Of a stretch of 38,786 nucleotides of DNA, positions 21,961 to 29,921 are shown piece after piece (the stretch's first letter is position 1; each line of letters starts with the position of its first letter). The stretch comes from JAFGHJ01 sp964523975. GTDB taxonomy: Bacteria > Hydrothermota > UBA3072. A program made the position numbers and the translations under genes. The stretch lies in NCBI GenBank assembly GCA_964523975.1, contig CAZGBM010000011.1, positions 1-38,786 of the forward strand. The letters run 5' to 3'. The notes under the pieces are model-generated. The model made no database searches, was not told the DNA's origin, and saw nothing but the letters and a program-made list of their open reading frames with translations.

Positions 21961-22139
21961 TTTTATTTTTTTTATTTTGATTTGCGACCAGTGATTAATG
22001 GCAGATGACTATATTACCCTATATCCAAAATACTAATTTTACCAATTAACTAATCTACTAATATACCAATAACTAAATTATGCAAAATAGGTTTACAAAT
22101 TATTCAAAGAACATATCTTTAATAAGGAAGGGGGCTTAT

Positions 22140-22877
22140 ATGATTACAATAATGGGGATTTTATTATTTCTTTTTATTGGTGTTTCTTTGTCTGCAGGAG
22201 AAAAAAACGCAGGAGGTCGTAGTTTTAATGTCGATACGATTAAAACATCCGCCGGTAATCTTGAGATTACATTTATAGGTCATGCCTCTTTGATGTTTGT
22301 TTTTAACGGGAAAATCATACACGTTGACCCCATAATGAGGGAAGGGGATTACAATAAAATGCCGAAAGCGGATATCATACTGGTAACTCATGAACACGGA
22401 GACCATCTGGACCCGGAGGCTATAAATGCCATAAGAACAAAAGAAACCGCAGTTGTGCTGACGGAAAGATGTTCTGAAAAAGTTAAAGGCGGAATCGTTT
22501 TGAAAAACGGGGATGGCGATACCGTAAAGGGGGTAGCTATTGAAGCGGTTCCGGCATATAACATAGTTAGCAAAAGGGCAAACGGAGAACCCTTCCACCC
22601 AAAAGGGGTTGGCAACGGATATATAATTACTTTCGGTGACAGGAGAATATACGTCGCAGGAGACACGGAAAACACGCCCGAAATGAAAGCATTGAAAAAT
22701 ATATATGTAGCCATCCTTCCCATGAATCTCCCCTACACTATGAGCCCTGAGATGGTAGCTGATGCAGCAACTGCTTTTAAACCGGCGATATTATATCTCT
22801 ACCATCGCGATGATAATTTGATACCCGAGCTGAAAAAATTGCTTGAGAAGGAAGATATAGATATCAGGATTCGTTAA
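22140..22877 (+). CDS. Exported metallo-beta-lactamase-fold hydrolase (UlaG-like)
   Basis: 245 residues from the ATG at 22140. A signal peptide (MITIMGILLFLFIGVSLSAG) is followed by a metallo-beta-lactamase fold of the Lactamase_B_3/UlaG-like group: TFIGHASLMF, then the metal motif THEHGDHLD (His84, His86, Asp88, His89), AGDTENTPEM and a final YLYHRDD. Such enzymes hydrolyse phosphoester or lactone bonds using two metals; the substrate here is unknown. The start is chosen for AAGGAAGGGGG just upstream and for the signal peptide; an open frame reaches back to 22080 without these. Confidence 0.82.
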   Translation: MITIMGILLFLFIGVSLSAGEKNAGGRSFNVDTIKTSAGNLEITFIGHASLMFVFNGKIIHVDPIMREGDYNKMPKADIILVTHEHGDHLDPEAINAIRTKETAVVLTERCSEKVKGGIVLKNGDGDTVKGVAIEAVPAYNIVSKRANGEPFHPKGVGNGYIITFGDRRIYVAGDTENTPEMKALKNIYVAILPMNLPYTMSPEMVADAATAFKPAILYLYHRDDNLIPELKKLLEKEDIDIRIR

Positions 22878-22991
22878 CGATTGACCCCCATTGCTTTGTA
22901 AGTTTTTAATTTTATTATCCTTGTCGTATATTTGCTTTGCGTTTGTTTTGGTAGAAACAAAAAATCAATCTTTAAAAAGGGAGAAAATTAA

Positions 22992-24359
22992 TTGAGTATA
23001 GATAACAATATAACCGGTGGCGTAAAAGATTTATTGGGCGAGCCTAAAAAAGCTATTTTAAAACTATCCATACCTATGATGATTGCCATGCTCGTTCAGA
23101 CGTTTTACAATATAGCCGACGGGTTCTGGGTTGCAGGCTTAGGTGCAGATGCGCTTGCTTCAGTTGGTTTATTTTTCCCTTTCTTTTTCATTATAATATC
23201 TCTTGCCGTAGGAATTGGTGTCGGAAGTAGTTCTGCGATTTCGAGAAGAATCGGCGCAGGGAACAAAAAAGATGCAGACAATACCGCGGAACATGCAATT
23301 ATATTGGGTTTTGTTGTATCAATTATTATCAGTATATTTGCTTTCCCTTTCCTTGATAGAATTATGACATCATTAAGTGGAGGTAACGAAAAAGTTACCG
23401 GTATGGCAATAAGCTATTCAAAGATTATTTTTCTCGGCACACCGATATTGATTTTCTCAAATATTGCAAGTGCAATATTAAGGGGAGAAGGGAATGCGAA
23501 GAGGTCTATGTATGGCATACTCATAGGTTCCATATTAAACATAATACTGGATCCGATTTTTATATATACTTTAGGATTGGGTGTTGCCGGCGCTGCAATT
23601 GCTTCTGTTCTTTCAATGGCAGTTTCTTCTTTGCTTTTTGTATACTGGATGTTCAGCAAGAAAGCAACTTATCTTGATATATCGATAAATAACTTCAAAT
23701 ACAACAGAAGAATATTAAGTGAAATCCTGTCCGTCGGTATCCCCTCAACGTTAGCTCAATTATCTATGTCCCTAAGTATGATTATACTTAATAAGATAGT
23801 GGTTTTTGTAGGTGAAACGGATGGTATTGCCGTTTTCACCAGCGGATGGAGAATTGTCATGATAGCAACAACGCCTATTTTAGGTATGGCAACCGGAGTG
23901 ACTGCCGTGACCGGGGCTGCGTATGGGGCGAGAAATAAAGAAAAACTTAAAACCGCATATTTGTATGCGGCAAAATCCGGGTTTTTTCTGGAACTTTTTA
24001 TAGCTTCCTTTATATTAATATTCGCAAAACAGATTTCTCATATTTTCACTTATTCGGAAGGGGCTGCTCGAATTTCCGAAGAGCTTATAAGGTTTCTAAA
24101 GGTAAGTACTTTCTTTTATCCGTTTCTTCCTTTCGGTATTTTAACATCTGCCATGTTTATGGGAATAAACAAAGGAATGCAGGCGCTAATCGTTACCGTT
24201 ATACGGACTTTTGTTTTCCAGATACCACTTGCTTATATCCTGGGAGACTATCTTGGTTTTGGACTTGCCGGCGTTTGGTGGGGAATAGTTTTGGGTAATG
24301 TGTTCTCTACTTTTATTACTTTTACCTGGGGATTTAAAACGGTCAATAGAATTCTTTAG
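22992..24359 (+). CDS. MATE-family multidrug or metabolite exporter
   Basis: 455 residues with twelve predicted membrane helices in two homologous halves. Family signatures: ILKLSIPMMIAMLVQTFYNI near the start (residues 22-41), DGFWVAGLGADALASVG, and the second-half mirror LSVGIPSTLAQLSMSL. Closest in style to the DinF/NorM-like MATE proteins of anaerobes that use Na+ or H+. The start is TTG at 22992 with AAGGGAGA upstream. The gap to the upstream hydrolase gene is 114 nt, so co-transcription is possible but not certain. Substrate unknown. Confidence 0.92.
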   Translation: MSIDNNITGGVKDLLGEPKKAILKLSIPMMIAMLVQTFYNIADGFWVAGLGADALASVGLFFPFFFIIISLAVGIGVGSSSAISRRIGAGNKKDADNTAEHAIILGFVVSIIISIFAFPFLDRIMTSLSGGNEKVTGMAISYSKIIFLGTPILIFSNIASAILRGEGNAKRSMYGILIGSILNIILDPIFIYTLGLGVAGAAIASVLSMAVSSLLFVYWMFSKKATYLDISINNFKYNRRILSEILSVGIPSTLAQLSMSLSMIILNKIVVFVGETDGIAVFTSGWRIVMIATTPILGMATGVTAVTGAAYGARNKEKLKTAYLYAAKSGFFLELFIASFILIFAKQISHIFTYSEGAARISEELIRFLKVSTFFYPFLPFGILTSAMFMGINKGMQALIVTVIRTFVFQIPLAYILGDYLGFGLAGVWWGIVLGNVFSTFITFTWGFKTVNRIL

Positions 24360-24371
24360 TTAAAAAAAATT

Positions 24372-24577
24372 AAACCACGAAACGCACTAAAAACACTAAA
24401 AAAACATTTACCACAGAGGACACCCCGATACGGTTGTTCCTCTCTACGGGGCAGGCAGAGAAAAAAAGAATATACGGAGAACACAGAGAAAAAAGTTAAA
24501 AATTTTTATTTTTTTACTAAATCCTAACCCCCAAATCCCAAATCCAAAATATTGACACGGAGAAACACTGATAACAA
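24372..24577. repeat. Cluster of intergenic repeats with hairpin cassette B
   Basis: AACCACGAAACGCACTAAAA (24372 on), ACCACAGAG (24410-24418), hairpin cassette (24423-24455), CAGAGAAAAAAAG (from 24456), ACGGAGAACACAGAG (from about 24474), and TTGACACGGAGAAACACTGA (from 24554). All are CAC-spaced motifs with a repeat of 10-11 nt. No gene is visible in 24360-24666. Confidence 0.6.
24423..24455 (+). repeat. Hairpin cassette, copy B
   Basis: 33 nt: stem CCCCG (24423-24427) / CGGGG (24447-24451) around a loop holding TTCCTC, then CAGG. It interrupts the repeat between GACA and CAGAG; the uninterrupted form ACCACAGAGTACACAGAG is seen inverted at about 32090-32107. Confidence 0.6.
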
Positions 24578-24666
24578 AAATTTTTGGGATAAGGGACTGC
24601 CGCATAAAAGCGTTAGCCCCTTGACTTTAAAATAAACAAAGTTATTGTTTTCGAAAAGGAGAGATA

Positions 24667-26073
24667 TTGAAAAAGTTACGAATCTACTTGCCTCTTATAC
24701 TTATATTGGTAGGCGGCAGCTTGATTTTTTATATTCTGAGAGACCGTTTCCAAACAGAAAAAGTTTTCTCTCAGGATTTTTTCGAAACCGGTTCGAATAC
24801 CGAGTATATGGGTATATACCTTAAAGGTTATAAAGTCGGTTATCTTGCCTCAAGAATCGATACCGTCGAAGATGGTTACCGCGTTTACTCGAGTACCTAT
24901 ATGAAGTTATCTCCCATAGCAGGGATGGAAAAGGAAGTCACGTATAAAGTGACTGCCAATACCGATTGTTCGTATAACCTGAAGAACTTTGAATTCTCGA
25001 TGTTTTCGGATGATTATCTGTTCGAAGCAAAGGGAGAAAGACAGGGAGACGAGCTGTCGGTCGAGGTGAACATAGGTGGGGGAAAAAGAAAAGAAGTGTA
25101 CCGGCTTAAATCTCCTTATATGCCGGCAACCATAGAAGGTCTGGTTATGACCGGGAAAACCGGAAAGTTCGAATTCTTTGACCCCACGTTGCAATCGGTG
25201 TTCGAAATAGAGGTCGAGAATTTGGGAGAAGATATGTTGGAAGGGAATCCCGTTACGAAGTACAGGGTAAGACAATCCGGCATAGAAATAATCTTTTGGG
25301 TGTCCGATAAGGGAGAATTGCTCCGGTCCGAATCACCGATAGGTCTGGTCATGATAAAGGAGAAAAAAGTATTAAAGGAAGACATAAAGCCGGCAGGTTT
25401 TAAGTTGTATGATTCCTATGCTATAAGAGTCGAAAAAGAGATAGAAAATCCCCGTGATATTTCAATGTTGAAGATTCGCCTGGATTCTGTGGAGCTTTCC
25501 GGACTCAGGATAGAGGATGACCGGCAGACTCTAAGAGGCAATATTCTTACAATCAGAACAATTAATCCCGGAGAATCTTCGGTTATCCCTGAGGATGTAA
25601 AAGAATTCTTGAAAGCAACTACTTTCATCCCTTCGGATGATGAGAAAATTAAAAAGATAGCAAAAGAGGTTGTTGGCGAAGAAAAGGGTCTTGGGGCTGT
25701 AGCGAAAATTATATCTTATGTCGATAAAAAACTTGCCGATAAACCGACATTCTCCATCCCGAACGCTCTCGATGCTTTAAATTCCGGAGAGGGTGATTGC
25801 AACGAACATTCTGCGCTTGCTGTTGCACTCCTTCAGGCTGCGGGAATACCTTCGAGAGTTGAAGTGGGGCTTGTTTATGTTAACGGAGCCTTTTATTACC
25901 ATGCCTGGGTAGGGGTTTATCTTGGAGGTAAATGGATATCTTCCGACCCGACTTTCGGGCAGGTAATAGCAGACCCCACCCATGTAAAATTAGAGTACGG
26001 AGGTTTTGAAAATCAGGCGAAACTCTATAGAGTTATAAATAAACTTCGAATCTCCGTTCTGGATTATGATTGA
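24667..26073 (+). CDS. Membrane-anchored transglutaminase-like protein
   Basis: 468 residues. N-terminal membrane anchor (residues 7-24), a long extracytoplasmic beta-rich part (about 45-300), then a transglutaminase-like domain (about 325-440) with the full catalytic triad: Cys378 in GEGDCNEHSAL, His412 in YYHAWVGVY, Asp427 in SSDPTFGQ. Bacterial members are mostly cysteine proteases or amidases of the envelope. The start is TTG at 24667 with AAGGAGA upstream. The stop overlaps the next gene's start by 8 nt, so it is coupled to the ABC ATPase gene. Confidence 0.85.
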   Translation: MKKLRIYLPLILILVGGSLIFYILRDRFQTEKVFSQDFFETGSNTEYMGIYLKGYKVGYLASRIDTVEDGYRVYSSTYMKLSPIAGMEKEVTYKVTANTDCSYNLKNFEFSMFSDDYLFEAKGERQGDELSVEVNIGGGKRKEVYRLKSPYMPATIEGLVMTGKTGKFEFFDPTLQSVFEIEVENLGEDMLEGNPVTKYRVRQSGIEIIFWVSDKGELLRSESPIGLVMIKEKKVLKEDIKPAGFKLYDSYAIRVEKEIENPRDISMLKIRLDSVELSGLRIEDDRQTLRGNILTIRTINPGESSVIPEDVKEFLKATTFIPSDDEKIKKIAKEVVGEEKGLGAVAKIISYVDKKLADKPTFSIPNALDALNSGEGDCNEHSALAVALLQAAGIPSRVEVGLVYVNGAFYYHAWVGVYLGGKWISSDPTFGQVIADPTHVKLEYGGFENQAKLYRVINKLRISVLDYD

Positions 26074-26803
26074 ACTTAAGAATCTTTCTAAAAATTTCGG
26101 GAAGACAAGAGCGGTGAGCAACTTAAACTTGGTAGTTCCGCCCGGAGAATTGTTTGCCCTGCTTGGACCAAACGGTGCAGGTAAGACCACGACCGTTAAA
26201 ATGATTACGGGGCTAATATTGCCGGCCCAGGGAGAAATTTTTATAAAAGGCATTGATCTTTTGAAGGAACCTGAGAAAGCCAAAAGCGTGATAGCTTACA
26301 TACCCGACGAACCCTTTCTTTATCCTGAATTGACGGGAAGGGAATTTATCTTTTTCGTATCGAGATTGTACGATCTTGAAAAGAAAACGATAGAAGACAG
26401 GATGGGATATCTATTTGAGGAATTTAGAATAGATAAATGGATAGATTCGCCGTCATCCGAATATTCGCACGGGATGAGGCAGAAGGTAATATTCATACAG
26501 GCGTTGATTCACAACCCGGATGTAATAGTTATTGATGAACCTATGGTCGGACTTGATCCGGTCTCCACCAGGACTGTGAAAAAACTCTTGAAAGAGCGGG
26601 TTTCCGGAGGGGCTGTCGTTTTTATGTCTACCCACTCTCTTTCGCTTGCAGAAGAGATATCCGATCGTGTTGGCATTATCGATAACGGGAATTTGATTGA
26701 GATAGGGAAAGTGTCCGAGCTTAAGAAAAGAAAGGGAAAAACCTATTCGACTCTGGAAGAGGTTTATTTTAAACTCACGGAGGAGGAAAAAAGTGCCCTG
26801 TAG
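26066..26803 (+). CDS. ABC transporter ATP-binding protein without a permease partner
   Basis: 245 residues. Walker A GPNGAGKTT (34-42), signature YSHGM (133-137, a variant of LSGGQ), Walker B VIVIDEP (153-159), switch His190. The Q-loop position reads YIPDEPFLY, with Asp where Gln is usual, as in EcsA/YtrB-like exporters. Its start overlaps the transglutaminase gene and its end overlaps purN by 11 nt. No membrane subunit gene follows, so the partner must be encoded elsewhere, or the upstream membrane-anchored protein is part of the complex. Confidence 0.9.
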   Translation: MIELKNLSKNFGKTRAVSNLNLVVPPGELFALLGPNGAGKTTTVKMITGLILPAQGEIFIKGIDLLKEPEKAKSVIAYIPDEPFLYPELTGREFIFFVSRLYDLEKKTIEDRMGYLFEEFRIDKWIDSPSSEYSHGMRQKVIFIQALIHNPDVIVIDEPMVGLDPVSTRTVKKLLKERVSGGAVVFMSTHSLSLAEEISDRVGIIDNGNLIEIGKVSELKKRKGKTYSTLEEVYFKLTEEEKSAL

Positions 26804-27419
26804 AGTAGGCGTTCTGGTTTCGGGAAGGGGGTCGAATCTCCAAGCTATTATAGATAAGAGTAAGTCCCGGGAGATAGATGCCGAGGTGGTGGTCGTTCTA
26901 TCAGACGATCCTGAAGCTTATGCACTACAAATAGCAAAAAAAGCGGGAATCAAGGCTTATTATATTGACCCGGAAACCGCGAAGCCGGTGCTCGTCGGGA
27001 AAGCCGAAGATAATTATATAGATACTTTAAAAAAGCATAAGGTTGACCTCGTCTGTCTTGCGGGATTTATGAGAATAGTAAAAGAAAAACTGATATCCGA
27101 ATTCGAATGGAAAATTATGAATATACACCCTGCTCTTTTACCTTCTTTCAAAGGTCTTCACGCACAGAAGAAAGCACTGGATTATGGAGTACGTTTTGCA
27201 GGCGCCACAGTTCATTTTGTGACAACGGACGTAGACGGGGGGCCTATAATACTTCAGGCAGTAGTTCCTGTTTATCAGGATGATACCGAGGAGAGTCTCT
27301 CAAAGAGAATTTTAAAAGAGGAGCATAGAATTTATCCCGAAGCCATTGATCTTTTTTCCGGAAATAGAATAAAAATCAAAGATAATAAAGTTTTAATTGA
27401 GGGAAATAATGGAGAATAA
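26793..27419 (+). CDS. purN: Phosphoribosylglycinamide formyltransferase (GAR transformylase)
   Basis: 208 residues. Uses 10-formyl-tetrahydrofolate to formylate GAR in purine synthesis, in the cytoplasm. It has the folate/GAR-binding start VGVLVSGRGSNLQAII and the catalytic triad Asn110, His112 (NIHPALLPSFKG) and Asp148 (VDGGPII), the same spacing as E. coli N106/H108/D144. The GTG start at 26793 lies inside the end of the ABC gene with GGAGGA upstream. No other purine genes are nearby. Confidence 0.96.
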   Translation: MPCRVGVLVSGRGSNLQAIIDKSKSREIDAEVVVVLSDDPEAYALQIAKKAGIKAYYIDPETAKPVLVGKAEDNYIDTLKKHKVDLVCLAGFMRIVKEKLISEFEWKIMNIHPALLPSFKGLHAQKKALDYGVRFAGATVHFVTTDVDGGPIILQAVVPVYQDDTEESLSKRILKEEHRIYPEAIDLFSGNRIKIKDNKVLIEGNNGE

Positions 27420-28407
27420 AATAAGAGTTGGTTTGGTAGGCGCAGGTGCTGTTGCGCAAATCGGTTATTTACCGGTTATTTCGGAAAGTAAGGATCTTGT
27501 TCTCGAAGCGGTTTGCGAATCAAACAGCGAAAAAGTAGATATCCTGTCGAAGAAATATAAAATAGAAAAGATATTTGTGGATTATGAAAAAATGTTGCAG
27601 GATTCGGGAATTGATGCGATTGTGATAGCCACGCCTAATTATCTACATACCCCTATGGCTATTTCTGCTCTCGAGTACGGGAAAAATGTTCTCTGCGAAA
27701 TGCCTCTTGGGCTTGATGCTAAGGAGGTAAAACGCCTGGGTGAAGTCGTCGATTCTTCGGATCTTGTACTTATGCCTGCTTTCAACGGAAAATACAGACC
27801 CGATGTCGAAATACTCAAAGAACTCGTTTTCGGAGGGGAGTTGGGAAGATTATCGTTTGCCAAGGCCGGATGGCTTAAATCCTTGCACGAGGAACATCCC
27901 GATGGCTGGAGAAGGGATCCTTTGAAATCAGGGGGCGGTGCTATCATGACTTTAGGGGTCCAGATTCTCGGTTATGTTACTTATCTTTTCGGTTCGGATA
28001 TTTCTTCCGTTGTTGCCGGATTTCATACCACCGATAAGATTGAAGATTCAGGCATAATCTTTTTACGTTATAAAGACGGAAGATACCTTTTACTTGAAGT
28101 GGGATGGACTCTTCTTTTCGAGAAGGATTTTACTTATTTTAACGTTTACGGTAGCGACGGGGTAGGGCTTTTGAATCCTCTGAAGATAAAGAAACTGGAG
28201 GATAACAAAGTTAAGGACATTACTCCTCTCGCCGTTCCTAAACATCCGGTAAAAACTTCCTATAAGGGGCTTATCGATTGTTTCGTAAAAGCTATCCGGG
28301 AAAAACGTCTCGTTGAAAACACATGGGAAGAAGCATATGCGATTGCCAGAATAGTGGATGCAGCCTATAGATCGGCGGAGGAGAAAAAAGAAATTTATCT
28401 GGACTAA
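27409..28407 (+). CDS. Gfo/Idh/MocA-family NAD(P)-dependent oxidoreductase
   Basis: 332 residues. Rossmann fold with VGLVGAGAVAQ near the start, IVIATPNYLHTPMAI, then a C-terminal alpha/beta domain with GGGAIMTLGVQI. The usual EKP motif reads CEMPLGLDAKE, with Met in place of the conserved Lys that helps bind cofactor and substrate; catalysis may differ from classic sugar dehydrogenases. The start at 27409 (GAGGGA upstream) overlaps the last codons of purN; an in-frame TTG four codons earlier is less likely. Substrate unknown, probably a sugar or inositol derivative. Confidence 0.88.
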   Translation: MENKIRVGLVGAGAVAQIGYLPVISESKDLVLEAVCESNSEKVDILSKKYKIEKIFVDYEKMLQDSGIDAIVIATPNYLHTPMAISALEYGKNVLCEMPLGLDAKEVKRLGEVVDSSDLVLMPAFNGKYRPDVEILKELVFGGELGRLSFAKAGWLKSLHEEHPDGWRRDPLKSGGGAIMTLGVQILGYVTYLFGSDISSVVAGFHTTDKIEDSGIIFLRYKDGRYLLLEVGWTLLFEKDFTYFNVYGSDGVGLLNPLKIKKLEDNKVKDITPLAVPKHPVKTSYKGLIDCFVKAIREKRLVENTWEEAYAIARIVDAAYRSAEEKKEIYLD

Positions 28408-28423
28408 AGTCCTGTTCTCGATT

Positions 28424-29920
28424 ATGCTTAATTTCAAAAATCGTTTTGAAAAATATCCTTTTATTTATATTCTACCTGTTCTGGGCGGATTTTCTCTGAC
28501 GTTTTCTTTTGCCCCTTTTAGTTGTAGCTTTCTTGCCTGGTTCTCTTTTATTCCGCTGTTTCATTCTCTCCGGGATGGGAGACGCCCCTTTCTTAAGGGT
28601 TTTATAATGGGTATCGCTTTCTTTTCCACGCTGCTCTACTGGGTTGCCTTCTCGGATGTGGATAATGCGGATGTCCCGATGGTAATACTTGGTTCTTTTC
28701 TTTTGGTACTTTATCTGTCTGTTTTTTTTGGTTTGTCCGGTATTTTTTATAACAAGCTGAACCGACTCGGATATCCTTATCTATTTCCGATAGCCTTTAC
28801 GGGTTTGGAATTCTTAAGAAGTCTTTCTTCCGTATGGGGTTTTAACTGGGGTTCCGTTGGTTTTTCTCAGAGCAACTTAATTTATTTGATTCAATTTGCA
28901 TCTATCGGTGGGTTCCCTCTTGTAACGTTGTGGGTTCTTTTCTTAAACGTATTTTTATATTTATTTTTCAAGAATTTTATGGCGAAAAAGAAAGAGAAAA
29001 TGGTTTACCTGTATTGTTTTTTTTCTTTGATTATCATACCTCTTATATATTCGGAAGTCGTAATCCGTAAGGGTTTTCCCGCAGCGGAATATATAACCGT
29101 AGGAGTTATACAGCCTAATGTCCTGCCCGAAGATAAAAGAACGAGCGATTTCAAGAGACTGCTCAAAATAAAGCAGGTTATCGAGGAGAGTCCTGATGCC
29201 GATTTATATGTTCTGCCGGAGACTGCATCTCCTTATCCTCTTTCCTACAGTAAGGAAACGGAGATCTTTTTCAGGGAACTTGCAAAAGAGAAAAAAGCCT
29301 CCATCATTACCGGCATGTTCGATTACCAGCGGAAGGAAGGGGAGATCGTCTATTACAATGCAGCAGCCGTTGTAGATTCATCGGGGATCAGGGGTATTTA
29401 TAGAAAAATTTTTCTGTTGCCTTTTGTGGAGAGACTTCCTTTTGATGACGTAGTCCCAAAATTAAAAGAGATTGACCTGGGGCAGGGGCAATATACGCCG
29501 GGAGAGGACTTCTCGGTTTTTGAAGTAGGAAATTTAGAATTTTCCGTTTACATTTGTTATGAGGCAATTTTCCCACAGCTTATCAGAGAGTTTGTTAATA
29601 AAGGGGCAGAAGTCCTGATAAACATTACGGAAGACGGGTGGTTCGGCAGGACAAGCGGTCCCTACCAGCATGCTCAAATGGCTGTATTTCAATCGATTAT
29701 ATTCCGAAGAGCCGTTGTCAGGTCGGCAAACACGGGGATTTCTTTTATCTCTACTCCTTATGGGAAAATTAGTAGTAAAACTCGGATATATAATACGGAT
29801 TGCATTGTTGGTAAAGTTCCCCTTTTGAAAGGTAAGACCGTTTACGCGAAAATTGGCAATACTTTTGGATGGGTTTTTTTGTGCTTTACCTTATCGTTGA
29901 TGTTCTATAAGAAAAAATAA
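28424..29920 (+). CDS. lnt: Apolipoprotein N-acyltransferase
   Basis: 498 residues. The last enzyme of bacterial lipoprotein maturation in diderms, acylating the N-terminal Cys at the outer face of the inner membrane. Eight hydrophobic segments (about 12-210) carry a nitrilase-like domain with its catalytic triad: Glu266 (VLPETASP), Lys328 (YRKIFLLPF), Cys378 (VYICYEAIF); Glu337 in PFVER is also kept. Several lipobox proteins in this window are expected substrates. The ATG at 28424 has no clear ribosome site; the frame is open upstream into the previous gene, so the exact start is uncertain. Confidence 0.94.
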   Translation: MLNFKNRFEKYPFIYILPVLGGFSLTFSFAPFSCSFLAWFSFIPLFHSLRDGRRPFLKGFIMGIAFFSTLLYWVAFSDVDNADVPMVILGSFLLVLYLSVFFGLSGIFYNKLNRLGYPYLFPIAFTGLEFLRSLSSVWGFNWGSVGFSQSNLIYLIQFASIGGFPLVTLWVLFLNVFLYLFFKNFMAKKKEKMVYLYCFFSLIIIPLIYSEVVIRKGFPAAEYITVGVIQPNVLPEDKRTSDFKRLLKIKQVIEESPDADLYVLPETASPYPLSYSKETEIFFRELAKEKKASIITGMFDYQRKEGEIVYYNAAAVVDSSGIRGIYRKIFLLPFVERLPFDDVVPKLKEIDLGQGQYTPGEDFSVFEVGNLEFSVYICYEAIFPQLIREFVNKGAEVLINITEDGWFGRTSGPYQHAQMAVFQSIIFRRAVVRSANTGISFISTPYGKISSKTRIYNTDCIVGKVPLLKGKTVYAKIGNTFGWVFLCFTLSLMFYKKK

Positions 29921-29921
29921 A

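Noticed and set aside
22080..22139. Longer N-terminus for the metallo-beta-lactamase-fold protein
   Set aside because: The upstream ATG has no ribosome site and would bury the signal peptide; ATG 22140 has a strong one.
24372..24577. A CRISPR array, suggested by repeated CACAGAG units
   Set aside because: Units are short, imperfect and nearly back to back with no unique spacers of constant length, and there are no cas genes.
28358..28423. Upstream in-frame ATG for lnt
   Set aside because: It would overlap the oxidoreductase gene by 50 nt and add a non-family basic stretch; the ATG at 28424 fits the family start better.
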